Assembly (NCBI GenBank): GCA_036785705.1
Contig: JAWUZG010000056.1
Location: forward strand, 3,101,001-3,165,000
Reading direction: 5' to 3'
DNA: 64,000 nt
Source: Acanthornis magna
Lineage: Eukaryota; Chordata; Aves; Passeriformes; Acanthizidae
Positions 47,610-60,224 of the stretch are shown piece after piece. The first letter of the stretch is position 1. Each line of letters begins with the position of its first letter. The notes beneath the pieces were generated by a model that was given only the letters and a program-made list of their open reading frames with translations, was not told the origin of the DNA and searched no databases. Made by a program: the position numbers and the translations under genes.

Positions 47610-50380
47610 TTAGCCAGCTTAACGTTTAAACAATGGTTTTATTAAGTGAAAAAAATCTTGTGTGTTCATGGGATTGTACAGCCTGTGCTTTCTGAATGCA
47701 GAGCTCTAGGTGTCAGCAGGAATTGCCTCAAGTGGGCTTGATTCATGGGATCAGGGAGTGACCTTGGAAGAGCATCTGAGAGTACCAGTTATTGCCACAA
47801 TTCTTCTCACAAAACATACAGTACTACACAGTAGTTTTCTATCGCAGCTCTGTAATATGATCCTTTACTTGCCTAGTTCACTTGGGTGAGCTTTTCTCCT
47901 ACCAGGGAAATGCATTTTCTGATACCTTAGTATATGTGGCTGCCCTGCTGTCTTGGGACAGAGAAATTCTCCTTTTAGTGTGTCCATGCTAAAACACAAT
48001 CTGAGTGCAATGTACTAAAATACAGAGAGTAAAACCAGCAAGACTCCCTTACTGACTCCATGGAGATAAGGCTCTGTTAGCGTTCACTGTTTATCTCAAT
48101 AGACTTACACCACCCAGACTCTCCCAAAAAGCGTCTGTTACATCTTAGTTTCTTTTTATGAGTGGCAGCTTTCACCGAGTGATACAGCTCACATCACAAC
48201 AGACCTCTGAATGGGATAGTTACAGTCCTTTGCCCCTCGACTAACGCCAAAATTCTAAGCAAGCATCTCTCATGCCTTGCTGCAGAGGTGCGCGTGCATG
48301 GGGAACTGGCCGTGTATGGAGAGAGAGCTCCAACATCCAGATCCCATGCTGGTGGAGCACGAGTTTGTTGTGGAAACGATGCCATTACAGAACTGACTGG
48401 GAAAGCTGACTGAGCCATATATGGAATGCCACATGGACAGGCCCATGCTGCATTCCAGTTGTGCCATTTTCCGCTTTTGTTATCATCTGTGCTCTGAAAC
48501 TGAATTATCAGGCTGTGTGTGCTTGCAGGATTCTGATCTTCTCAACATTCTTTTTCAGTCTTTCTGTTGCTTGGCTGACCTTGTTTTTATGTTAGTGGGG
48601 TTATTGATGGGAGTAGCCAATGAAATGGGTAGTGAACATGGGAAGCATTTTCAGAATGAGTTATTAAACTCCTGCCAGAGCTTGCATTTATTATAATTAT
48701 CACAAAACTGTTATGTGGCCCCATAAACTTGCATGGTGATTTATAAACTTAGGCTTAAATTTTGCTAATGCATATATGCGATTTTTTTACTCCTATGAAG
48801 GAAGTTATAGAACTATGCTTCCTATAGTTAGGGTCGGTTCCTATATTCAGAAGGTATTTATTTAAACTGGAATGTGGCTCTGGGAATAAAATCCAAACTG
48901 GCTTGCTTACATTTCTAAAGTCTCAGTGAAGTTTACTTGAAAAACTTATATTGGTCTAATCCTGCAGGGCTCTGAATCCTTTTCCTGAATTTTACTACCA
49001 CTGGGGAAACAAAAGGTAGTCATCATCTTGCAGAGTGGATTTTAAAGCATGAAATACAAAATGGGACTACAGAAGCCCCTTTCCTGTTTTCTTAGTGTGT
49101 TAGCCAGGAGCAATAGCAACAGAAGGTCTTTACCTTGTAGTGGCAGATGGTTGGATGCTGCATCTCTGTATTGTTTAAAATTCTTGCATCTTTTCCAGCT
49201 TCTAGAGTTCATCTAAAACAGCTCTTACTAGCCTAATATGATTATATTTTAGATCCTGATTAAATTTGATTTACAGTTACAGTTTTATTTCTTCATTAAA
49301 TTAGATTTTTATGTTCTTAACTTAAATCCTTGAGTTTGCAGATCTGTTTTCTCTAGGTCGCGACGTGTGCTGGAGGTGAAGCAGGCTGACTGTGTTTATC
49401 AGGTGTCCAAGCTGCCTGTGCCCAGCTGAGAGCCTAAATGTAGTGGGGAAATTGGGTTAAGAGGGAGTGAGAGCGTCATTAGTTGCTCTCCTCCCTCCTT
49501 GAAACATGGCAGTCCTGGTTTTGGCAAATGCACTAATGCTGAGTGAGTTCCTCAGCACTGCTTACCAGCACACCAACAATTCAACAGACTGAAGTGCAAA
49601 TAATATCCTAAGAACTGCTGTAGAACCTCTGTCCTGCCTGCACCCAGCCCCAGGTGTCTGAGGTAAGATGGTGTTTGAAACATGTTTGAATCATCCCCAG
49701 ACTTGGATTAAACGCCAGCCATCAATACAGGAATCGTATCCCCCATCCGGATATTAGCAGGTAAGATCCTTTCCAACAGAGTAAAAGCAGAGCAGGGTAA
49801 AAGGAGACAAATTGAAGTTAGGACTTTGAATAAGCTGACCTGGACCAAGTTCACTTTTCTTGCAAGGGCACTTTTGCCTTCAGGGATAGGCATGAGCCGA
49901 TGTCTCTTTTCTGGAGAAGGATAAAATGCTCTCAATTTTGCAGTTTATTGCAGCTTGAGGAGCACAATAAGTTGCCTAGAATGGTTTTGACTACACCATG
50001 CCAAAATAATTTGTGTCTTCTGAGAAGGATGTGGTTTTATTCAACTTATTTTTCAAACTCTACTTGGAAAGATTATTTATATTTATGAGAGGCTCTGCTT
50101 AAATCATACAAAGGGAATTTTCAGGAAAATAGCTACATAAATCTTAGGAAATGCAAAACTAACAGACATATGAAGGATTCGTATTTAGAAAAGAATCTCC
50201 CAGTGGGTTGTTCTCAGCAGAAAATGAAAAGGTCTTTTTTGCATTCAGTTGAACTATTAGTGTATTTTTTGCTGATATAAGCAGTTGTACAGGTACGACC
50301 ACTGTCACAGTCCCAGATCTCAGTGCTGCAAATTAGCAAGGTTTTAACTTTGCTCCAAATATCATGCTAGCTCATTTTCA
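47610..50380. other. Gene-free stretch, nothing recognised
   Basis: No repeat family or exon recognised; only short open frames. Confidence 0.5.
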
Positions 50381-50389
50381 TTATGAAAA

Positions 50390-50550
50390 AGGTGGGGGCA
50401 GGAGAACAGGACAAAGTACCTATTGGCAAAGCACATTATAATTGTTTAAGCAGGCCCCACAAGTCATGCATTTCAATTATTTGTTCAAAGCTGTCTGCAA
50501 TTAAGAGTTGCAAACAAGGTTTTTGAATGCAAAGTCAGACAATTAAAATG
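50390..50550. promoter_or_regulatory. Candidate conserved non-coding element
   Basis: Contains AACAGGACAAAG, TATAATTGTTTAAG, CAAGTCATGCATTTCAATTA, GCAATTAAGAG and GACAATTAAAATG in 160 bp of otherwise non-repetitive sequence. Four CAATTA/TAATTG-type cores recur, as in the 14.8-kb block. Confidence 0.35.
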
Positions 50551-50884
50551 TTTCATGAGTGCTTTAGAGAGAGAAGTTCTGAATTAGCACTTTGAATACT
50601 CAAGACCTCTTGTTTCCTAATCTCCTTTCCCTTTTACTCTGTGGAAGAGAGAGATGTATATTTTTCCCAGAAATTTTTTCTTTAAGCCAGGCTGTTCCTA
50701 GGAAAGATTGAATCATCCTGGTCTTTGATTTGTACATTTGAATGTCTTTTACTCCTTGAGAGATCATCCTTTTTGCCTCATAATGGTCCAGGTGCAAAAA
50801 AACTGCTTTGCCCAGGTCTGGCTTGCTCTCGAAGGGGGGCTGTAAATCACTTTGAGCTTCTCTCCCTCTTGTTCAAACACCCAG

Positions 50885-50913
50885 CACACACACACAAACA
50901 CACACCACCCCCC
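50885..50913 (+). repeat. CA microsatellite
   Basis: CACACACACACAAACACACACC followed by a C6 run in decay. Confidence 0.85.
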
Positions 50914-50914
50914 A

Positions 50915-53140
50915 AATCTCCTTCGTTCCCCTTTGAAGAGGCAGAGCTGTTTTAGCTGGTGATTTGTGGCACTGCGAGTGCAGCCTCTGTGCTGGATAAG
51001 CTGACAGACACGATGTGCGAGCAGGGTTGTGTTGGCCTAAACCGAGTTCTGTGGATGGTGGTGGGGATCAGCTCACAGCTGCTCCCAGGGAAAGGACAAA
51101 CTTCTTTCTCCTTAACCATGAGAAACTAATTTATCTTCAGTTCTGTGATTCCCTACTCCTCTCAGGAGGACAGTGCTGCTCAGGGTTGGGGTTTTCCTCA
51201 CTAATGCTATTTGAATGCTGGTTGTTTGTACTCAGAACTCATGGTTTGGGAGTTTTTCAGGGTGGCGGGGCGATTTATTGGGTTTTTTCCCCTGCTTCAT
51301 GTGCTCAGAAGTCCACAATCTCAAGGCATTTGACTGTCTTTCCTGTTTCACTCCCCTGGTAGTGCCTGTCACAGAATAATTTTTAATTATTAAACCTTTT
51401 TGATGCAAAGAAGAGTAAACTACTGTGTAGTTTTGTGTTGTGTAGTTAAAGATGCTAACCAATATCAATTTTAAAAAACATATCTGAACTGCAAAAGAAA
51501 ACATCAGGTTAACTAATTACTGTCAGAAAAGCAAAGACCACACAGCTTGTGGTATGACATGCAAATTGAATTGTCCTTGAGCTTTTCTGGGATTTGATGA
51601 TTATTATCTAATAGCCCATTTTTTGTGATGCTGTAGTCTGTGTCCTGCATTGCTGGAGTGGAAACTAAGAGTACATAACAAGATTTGCTACTGTTAAGGT
51701 TGAGTGATGAAGTTTATTCTGCTGCTTGGGGTCCCGGGATAGACAAAGCAGAGGGAAAGAAAGGAAGAGCAGGGTTGCAGTGGGGGTGCCACGGCAGAGC
51801 GAGCACTGCGGCTGCAGTTGTCTCTGCCCATTCTTTGCTTTGAGCTTGGGGGTGTCCCACTGTCCCATCAGTTCTGGCTCGGGTGGGGACTTTGTCTTTC
51901 AAGAAAGAACAGTGTGAAGCAAATGGTGAGATGGGACAGAAAACATTCCTTATCCTGAGCATGTCACTGTGTTCGTGGTCTTGGCTTTGTTGGGCTGGGC
52001 TTTCTTTTATTTCTTCTCTTGTATTTAGATTGTGGGTTTTTTCCCCAGTTAATTACCAATCAATTCCTAGATTCATGAATCGGGGATTTTTGCTGGAAAT
52101 TAAGGAATCCAGTCACTACGTCTTGCTTAGACTGGCTTTTGGGGAAGTATTAAAACTTCTTGGGTACTGCTGAGAACAGCAGTGATTTCCTCCTGAATGG
52201 TGTATGTCTAAAAATAGATAGAAGTCATGGAGGGAAACCAAAGTTACCCTTTATTTGTTATGCAGGGAATCACTATTTTTTGCTGGAATGCCTGTACTCA
52301 TCATTCTCAGCTACCCAACACTTCATGTTTTCTCTAATGCTAGAGATTTTTTGGCTAACTTGAAGTACAACTGCTTTTTCTTTATTTAATAAATTGTGAA
52401 GGGGGAAGTGTGTGACTGAGTTAGGAAAGAGAGTAACCACAGACATACAGACTGGTGATCAACTGTGCACAGGACTGGGTCCTGTATGTGCGCATTTTTC
52501 AAATTTTCTCCTTGTTCAATAGTCATATCAAACATCAGTGTTATCATGCTTTTGCAGAAAACTTTGAACACTTAAAGACAGCATTTTATCTTGGGCAACA
52601 ATGAAGGAGGAGGAGGACACATTTGGAGTGATGGTGTTTGTCTTCCCAAGTCATTCTTCCCTGTGAAGGGACCCTGCTCTCCTGGGGATGGCTGAGCACC
52701 TGCCCAGCCATGGGAAGCAGTGAGTTAACTCCTTGTCTTGCTTTGCTTGTGTGCAAGGCTTTTGCTTTCCCTATTAAACTCTTCATGTCCACCCATGAGT
52801 TTTCCAGCTTTTCTGCTTCTGATTCTCACCCCCATCCAGCTGGTGGGGGAGTGAGCGAGTGGCTGTGTGGGGCTGGGCTGCTGGCTGGGGTTAAACCTTG
52901 ACACCAGCCCATGAAGCATCTGAAGGACACCACCTAATTCTGCCACTGATGTCTTAATAACGTCAACTAAAAAGACCAAGTTAGAGCATGAGCAATAGTA
53001 GGGTTAAGGGCTTGTTTCTAGACCACAGAGCTTAGCTAATGCTGCTTGTACCGAGCTGTCATCTAGAACTTCAGGTAGGACCCATCAACAGTATTATTAC
53101 ATATAATATTTTTGCTAGGCACTTTTATCTGCCAGGGATA
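50915..53140. other. Gene-free stretch, nothing recognised
   Basis: Mixed composition; frames up to 115 codons (51015-51362) without similarity or splice context. Confidence 0.5.
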
Positions 53141-53260
53141 CAACTCTGTCAGCCTCGTCCCAGAGAGGATTGAATTTCAATCGTAAGACAGTTCTGCATT
53201 AATCCGGATTGAAAAGCAGTTAGTAGATTAATGGCCTGAGCAGGAGAGTACCTGCAGTTG
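53140..53260. promoter_or_regulatory. Candidate regulatory element with bicoid-class dyads
   Basis: GATTGAA-T-TTCAATC at 53168-53182 is a perfect dyad and AATCCGGATT at 53201-53210 is a perfect 10-bp palindrome made of two inverted TAATCC/GGATTA-like half-sites, the recognition class of OTX/PITX/CRX homeodomains. The 8-mer GGATTGAA occurs at 53167-53174 and 53207-53214, exactly 40 bp apart. GTAGATTAATGG adds a further core. Confidence 0.4.
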
Positions 53261-53264
53261 TCTG

Positions 53265-55245
53265 CCTGGGTTAGTTTGAATTCTCTGTATTGGCAGCACT
53301 CAGCTGAATCCCTCCCCTTGTGCTGTGCTTCAGCTCCTCTGCTGGCTGCCCTGCTCAGCTTCTGTTCCCTGTCCCAGGTCCTCTACTGGAGGGCACTGTC
53401 ACTGCTGGAGAGTTGGGCCAGAAAAGGGCCATTTGTTCTGTCCCCTCACACCTTTCCTTAGCAATGCCATGTTCACTTCCAGCACATCAATTAGCAGTGA
53501 TGCTGGTCAGCACCCATGCTCACACTCAGCTCTTTAGATCTTCATAACACTGTGTAAACATTAACTAATTAATCTCTCCAGAAGAGAGGGAAGGGTAGGT
53601 GGGAGTTTTCACTGTCAGCAAGGGAGTGTTTCTAAGGTGCTGCTCTCTGTCAACAGCTCCCGACTTAACCCATGCTGTCTGTGTGGATAATCAGGCGCAT
53701 TGGTGGCACCCAGCACAGTTAATCACCTGGGACAGCTGCCTGCTTTCCCTATCACCCTTTTGTTGCTCCAGTAAAATGGGATTATTCAAGTATTGTTTCC
53801 AAATGTATGGGGCTGTGAATTTCCAGTGTGACAAGAATGACTGTCTCAAAATAGGTAGGCTTTTGTTTGAAAGGCAGTGAGTATAAATCTGGCCCTTTTT
53901 TTTTGCATGCAGCACTGTCCCCAGAGGCCCTGATCTTCCACCTTCAGGGAAGGGGTTCAGCCCAACTTGGGAGCACCAATGCAAATGCATCTTCTGCTTA
54001 CCCAGTGCAACAGAGAGGGCCCACTGCAAGAGCCCCGGGAAGTTTCCCAGCTGTGGGCACACACATCAGTTAAACCTTGCTGCTCTGCTCATTTAATTTT
54101 TATTCTGGATGCTAAGCACTGATTCTTTGGGGGTTTTGTTGTTTTTCTTTGTTTTTGTTTTACATGTCAGTGTGTTCATAGGAAAGCACCAGCTCCCAGG
54201 TGAGCGTTGACAGGCTCTTGAAAGAGCTTTCAAAGCTCTGCTAGTGCTGTGAGTTTTTGCACATGAGTGAGTAAGGTTTTCCTCACCTTGTAAAAGGGAA
54301 GTAGCACATTCAGTGGTGAACTTTGCGAATAACAGGGCCAAATGCCGAGGGGCAGCTGCACCTTTAGGTACCTTTGTCCTGCAAGCAGACCTAGAGGAGA
54401 AAACCATGAAAGTCTCACTTATCTGTTTATCTAGCTTGCAGCAGTCTGATGCCTTCTGCCACCTTTACTGATAATGGTCCCTTTGAAGTTGAATGCAAGT
54501 GTGAATTTATGGTTTTGTAAAGACTGGATTCCAGAACAGGTCATAAATTACCTTGTTAGACAAAGGCTTCTGGGGAACAATATTGCCTTACAATCCCTCC
54601 CTGTGTCATTATCCTGATGCACTTCTAGCATGGCAAATAATTGACCAGAATGATATGCTGACCAGTTCTCCAGTCAAGCTTTGAAATTTGTTTGTGTAAA
54701 CTCTTATAGCAAGAGCAGCAAATTACATCCCTATAGCAAATTCTCATCATTACTCTTAAAATGAGTCTGGAGTCCAGGTGACCGTCAATATTCTGAAGCC
54801 AAAGAAAATGAGGAATTTTATTTGCTTGAAGTAACATTTGTTTAATTTGCTGCTGTTTCTTCTTAAAAATAAAAGCATTTTGAAATGCCAAATGCCTATT
54901 TCAGGCTTTCTCAGGATGTGAGAGTAAACAGCAAAATGAGGCAGGAGCAGTAGTGAATACATATTCCAGCTATGCACGAGTGGGGCAGGTCCTGAAGATT
55001 GCCTGCTTTAGGGAGAGCATGGCCCTGATCTGCTCCTCAGTAAAGCTCCAAGTCAGGTAGCAAGGCATTCCACAGTCAGGGGGCTATGCTTGAAATTGAT
55101 GGCTGTCCTTGATACTCTTCTGCTTTACTGAACTCAAGCAAAAAGGGAGTTTGCCTTCAGAGTGTAAAGCAGGTAGGTTTTTTTATTAAGGATGGATGCT
55201 TAGAATAGTTTATACTGAATATTTAGATGTCATAGGGAAGTTTCT
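53265..55245. other. Gene-free stretch, nothing recognised
   Basis: GC-richer around 53.3-54.1 kb, with frames up to 123 codons on the minus strand (53691-54062) but no recognised protein or splice structure. T/G low-complexity at 54131-54163. Confidence 0.5.
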
Positions 55246-55248
55246 CTA

Positions 55249-55306
55249 ACAAAAAAACCCAACAAAAAACCGAAACACCAAAAAACCCACCAAGAAAAAC
55301 CCCACA
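55249..55306 (+). repeat. A/C low-complexity tract
   Basis: About 58 bases almost entirely of A and C (AAAAAAACCCAACAAAAAACC and similar). No element end was identified beside it. Confidence 0.85.
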
Positions 55307-55505
55307 ATTGCTTTCCTGAGAAAATAATGACTTCAGTGGTGGAGGGACACGGAAAAGTGTTGTCATCATGATGCCCATGGGATTTGTACCACGGCTGCCT
55401 GATTCCTGCTCTGGTCTGTGAGCCATCTTTCTCAGGAAGACCTCATTCCCTATGATTTATCACTTTCAAAAGTTGCCAAGTATATAATAATTTTTATAAG
55501 TCCCC

Positions 55506-55538
55506 TTTAGGTATGTAATTATGATTTTGATACCTAAA
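55506..55538. repeat. Perfect 9-bp inverted repeat
   Basis: TTTAGGTAT at 55506-55514 pairs with ATACCTAAA at 55530-55538 over a 15-base AT-rich loop. Confidence 0.75.
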
Positions 55539-55539
55539 A

Positions 55540-58500
55540 AGATGTGATTCCTGTCTGCTTCACTAAAGAATTCCAAGTTCCAAAACAGACACAGAGACCC
55601 CTGCCCTTTTGAGCACTTGAGTTTCATAGTTGTTGTCCCTCATGATCTGAGGGGCTTTCTTTGTTTTCTGAAGTGCACAATGCTCACTCTGTAAAGAGCT
55701 GAGCATATTGGAATACCCTGTTTATGTAATGCGAAAGAATTTGTATAAAAATTCACAACTGCCTTGTAACCCAGGTTTGCCCTGTTCCCTCTCTTCCTTG
55801 AGTCTGAAGTGCTGACAGGATTCTCTTGTCATCTGCTACTAAAAAGTGACCAAAAAAAAAACTTGCTTGGAAATTACACTGTGTTCATCTGTGATAAAAT
55901 ACAAGTTTAATTTTACTGTTCCATTTTTCCTTCCCAATTGGCCTGCTCCCTGGAAACAGTGGCTGCCCTAGTCTGAGGGCTGCTACACCTCATTTCTGGC
56001 TGGCATCTCAGTGAGCTCTTAATAAGTAAGGAATGGCTGAGCCTTGTCTGGACAGCTCTTCTTACTGAGGGTTGAAAAGGAACTGTGGTGTGAAAGGAAA
56101 AGCAAATAAATAATGGAGTAATCACTGATAGAGACATACCAGGATGTGTGAAAACACTGTGTATAAATGTTCCCAAAAATTCCTATTGAATTATTCTCAC
56201 TCTCTGGCTAAATAGATGGCTGTCCAGCATAAAAAGCTTTCAAAGTCTGTCTGAGGCATTGCATTGGATTGCTCCTGTGCCAGCACTTTTTGATGTCCCA
56301 GAATAAGGTATGTCTTGATGTATGACACACAGTAAGAAGTTTGAAAATAATAGATTGCATCAATTCCCTTTGACAGTCTGGTTTCTGTCCACTCCATATA
56401 GATTTTGACAGATAATTAGCAGGGCAGATACAGTACATTTGAGGAGCAAAGGCTCTTATAACCCGTGGACAGCTAGTTTGCCATAAAAGCCAGATTATGC
56501 TGTTAAAAGAAACTGCAAAAAGTTAGATTGCTAGAACTTTGACACTTCTGAAAAGAGATCATAGAAAAAGGTTGAATTGGCTTTAAGGCAGGACCTAACA
56601 AATGGCTATGCAGTTGTGCAGTGTGTGGGATGAAGTGGTAACCTTGTTATTTTATCAAGAAAAGACTGACTATTCAGAAACAGCATAAGACAGTGCTGAC
56701 ATTAGAACAATTTGGAGAGGGTGACACAATTGAAATGCAAAGCAACCATAAACCTCGTACTGAAGTGTTTGTTTCCTTCAGTGAATCTCATAAGATCCTT
56801 AAATGCTGGGTCTGTGGAATCACTTGCTGTTAGCTTTTACCTTGAATGCATTTTCTTAGTTTATTTTCTTATTTGTCTGACACTAGTATTGTAATCTGTG
56901 GTAGACAAAATACAGAACAAAAATACTGCAATTCACAATCCCGAGTCAACAAAATTCTGTCTTTAGAGTGTCCTCACTGAGAGACACAATGAGGGACCTT
57001 TGGTGAATACCAGGAGCTGAACCCCAGCTGCTGTGGTCACCTCGAGCAGCCAGCAGTCACTTCAGCTCTGCAGGCCTTTCTTGTATTATCAGAGACAGTG
57101 TTCTGGGTGGGAGTGGTTTTATTTCTCATGTTTCTCCTGTTTTCAGAGGAATGCATACCTTCACAAAGCAGGTTGTCCTGTTAGTGTCATTAGTCACATA
57201 TCATGTTTGAGGGGAAAGTGGTGACGTTTTTTCAGTGAAAGACTTCTGGAAAGAGCTTAGGTACTCTAGGATGACCTTCAAAGTAAAATGCAATTGGGCC
57301 AAATTGAGACTCAAATTTTGCAAATGATTGTGATAGGAAAGTGTGATTTTTAACATTTTTGCTTAGTTATTATTTCTATTTTGTGACTTGAAAAACATTT
57401 ATTTTAAAGTAGATAAAAATGGATTTTATTAATTATTAATTAAAGGATTTTTTAAATCTGATCTATTGTAGACATTATTTTAAAGTTAAGAAAAATTGAT
57501 GTTTGATGCTTCTTGATGCAAGAACTGTTGCACAAACACAGTCTGAGCAGTTACAAGAAGAAAGGGAAAGAATAAAATTATTGAGACAGAATGTGCCAGG
57601 CAATGCAGGAGATTGTGCTGCCTCCTTTAATTGGGGTGCAGCATTGTTGATTAGTCAGAGCAGAGGAGAATCAGATCTCTGAGCTACTATTCTGCTCAAT
57701 GAGGTTCAAACCCCAGACAGCCCTATCTGGGAAATGCCCCGGTAAGTGCAACGTACCTCAAGGGGGGGAGTCAGGCTTAACTGATGTTCAGCAGGCATTT
57801 TAAAGGGTCCATCAGGGGAGCTGTACAGTCCTTCTGTGTTGTGTTCATGTCAATGAATAGTTAAAGTTTTTACCATAAAATTATTGTTCTTCAAATTTAC
57901 TGTGTGCTAATGACAGGCTTAATTTTTTCTAAGTGCTGCTGCGTTGTTTGAGCTTGCAAATCACTCCAGGTATTAAGAAGGTAAAACTGAGGTCAAGTCA
58001 AGTGTTAGTGCTGTTTGACATTATTTTTGCTAGAAAGTTAGGGAACTTCTAGTATGCCATACAGATTTTTGTATGATGAATGTCAGTAATAATGAGACTG
58101 AGCAGCCAAAGCCATGTAGCCTTGTCAATACATGCCAGACACATATCATTTGTTTTATTACAGATACAGGCTTTGATCTTTCTTATGTTTGAAGACTTGA
58201 TTAGGCCCATCTTGTTAAAGACATAGCACATGAAAGCTGGGAATTGGTTCCTTTAATAGCAAAGCTCTTGAGAAAGAGCTCCTCAAATTAAAGAGTAGAA
58301 AACACCTCCTAAGGGCTGTGTAAACCTTCCCACACTCAGTATGAAATGTATTTGCAGATGTTTCTGTGCCAGAATGGTGTTCCTTACCCAGTCTTTCAGT
58401 GGTGCTCAGAATTCTGGATTTGGCTGTCAGGAGTTGTTTTCTGAGCCCACCTGAACACACTTGTCTGTGTACTGAAGGACAAGGTGATCATGTGTGCTCT

Positions 58501-59590
58501 GAGTGCTGAGGCAGGGGACAGACGTGGGCTGGCAAAACAGACCACACCTTAATAGCTACAGCAAAAAAAATTATTGTACACGCTTTTCCCTCAAGTCTCT
58601 ATTAGAGTGTATCACTTGAGTTCAAAACTTTTTGGTGCTTTGTCATGGTTATGTCTGTTAGCAAAGGAGTAATGTAGCTCCTGGTGTTTCTCCTCTGTGA
58701 GTGTATTCCATCCTGGAAAACACGGGCAAGATTTTGCTGGTGAGTACTGAACAGCACACCACATTAAGATGTAGCCTGATGTTGTTCCCAACTATTCCAC
58801 TTATTTAATGTTAACTGCATTTCCTTTTTTGGTCCAGGCCCTTCCAGTATGAGACAGAAATAAATTTGTGCATAGAGTAAGAAATAATGATTAGGAAAAA
58901 AAAAAAAAGGTTTTATTATCACACTTTTGTATTGTTGCTTTTCCTGTTGCTTGGTTACCGGGTCATACAGAAAACTACATTTCTAAGAGAATGTAAGTTA
59001 ATTACCAGCTATTCCTAAATCAGCAATTAAAATCTCACCTCCAGATTTTCTATATGTTTTACATTCTGTAAGTAGCAGCAGAAAGGAAGAAAATATTTCA
59101 TTTGTGCTCCCCGCTCTGCCAGGAGAGTGGGCTCAATGTAATGGTCACCCTTGTTCTTGGATAAACATCTTCTAGCAGCTGCTCGTGACATACAGTTTTA
59201 GAATGGTTTTCTGTGGAAGTAACCGAGAGCCTTCCTGCTTCATTTGTTCTCAAAGTCCCATTTCAGTGTATGCCGTGGTGGTGACAATCATTGTAGTGTC
59301 AGATGGAGTCTGTGTCTCTGTCATGATGACTTGTATCTTATTTTTTACCTCAGCAACAGTTTTGTGGTACTTCTGAACATCTTGTTACTTGAGTCTAGCA
59401 AGTGACCTTGAACTTGCTGAAACATCGCGGTCTTGCTCTCTATTAAAGCAATTTAATTCAGCTCTTGTGCAGGGCGAGCAGCTCTTAGGGCAGGTGCCCC
59501 TCTCTCACCCACAGGAGTGCTCCTCTGACGCAGAGGGATGTGGGACCTTGGGCATTGCTCTGTGTCCCCCGGCTGCTCTGGCACTGCTGC
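55540..59590. other. Gene-free stretch with one strong donor-like site
   Basis: No repeat family recognised apart from an A13 run at 58896-58908. A perfect donor match (CG|GTAAGTGC, GT at 57742-57743) follows a possible 100-bp non-coding exon, 57642-57741, whose acceptor pyrimidine tract is poor and which has stops in all frames. Confidence 0.45.
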
Positions 59591-59599
59591 AGCTTTCTT

Positions 59600-59720
59600 C
59601 ACTGATGAGCTCCCTTTGAATGAGATGGTAACATTTAATTACATTAGCTTGTCTATTTCGCTGTATAGAATGCTATGGAGATTTATTTATTTTAATAGTG
59701 CAATCTGTGCTTCCACTAGC
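59600..59720. promoter_or_regulatory. Candidate conserved non-coding element
   Basis: Contains GAATGAGATGGTAACATTTAAT, TTACATTAGCTTGTC and TTTATTTATTTTAATAG without true simple repeats. Texture-based call. Confidence 0.25.
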
Positions 59721-59989
59721 TTAGGTAGAGGAAAGTTTTAATTGGAAGGCTTCAGATTTGATTACAAGATTCAGATTGTATTCTCAATCCGTGTCTGTTA
59801 ATCCTGCTTCTTGAATTATTGGCTTTTCACATGCATAACTCCCATGAAAATAAGAGCAAACATTTAATTCTTTTCCTTGGAGAAGAGGAACCACTTGGTT
59901 CCTCCACAAGAAACACAAAGTGGTTGAAGGACTCTCTGTGAAGAAAAGATAGCCAAAAAGAAGAAATAAACAAAAAAAGCACATTGAAA

Positions 59990-60220
59990 TCATATTTTGA
60001 TTTTAATCATTAAATCACTGCCCAATAAAACCATTTGAAGTATCCACTGCAAAACCTTAAGGCATTTAACATTTGCTGGGAGTTTTAATTTTCTTGAAAA
60101 TGAAAGAAATCCTCTTGAAATTTTTGTGGTTATGAAAATTTAATTTAGGCAGAGCAACTTGTCATTAGCTAAATATTCATTAAAACTTTAATATACACCC
60201 ATGTGTAAATTCAGTTAGTC
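59990..60220. promoter_or_regulatory. Candidate conserved non-coding element
   Basis: TTTTAATCATTAAATCAC, CCAATAAAACC, GTTTTAATTTTCTTG, ATTTAATTTAGGC and CATTAGCTAAATATTCATT follow one another within 230 bp. The TAAT density is similar to the other candidate elements. No alignment available. Confidence 0.3.
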
Positions 60221-60224
60221 TGAC

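Noticed and set aside
53691..54062. 123-codon minus-strand frame
   Set aside because: No recognised similarity, no exon boundaries, and overlapping frames on the other strand; consistent with a GC-richer patch.
57700..57720. GGTTCAAACCCC, similar to a tRNA B box
   Set aside because: No matching A box or cloverleaf arms upstream, and no terminator T-run at the right distance.
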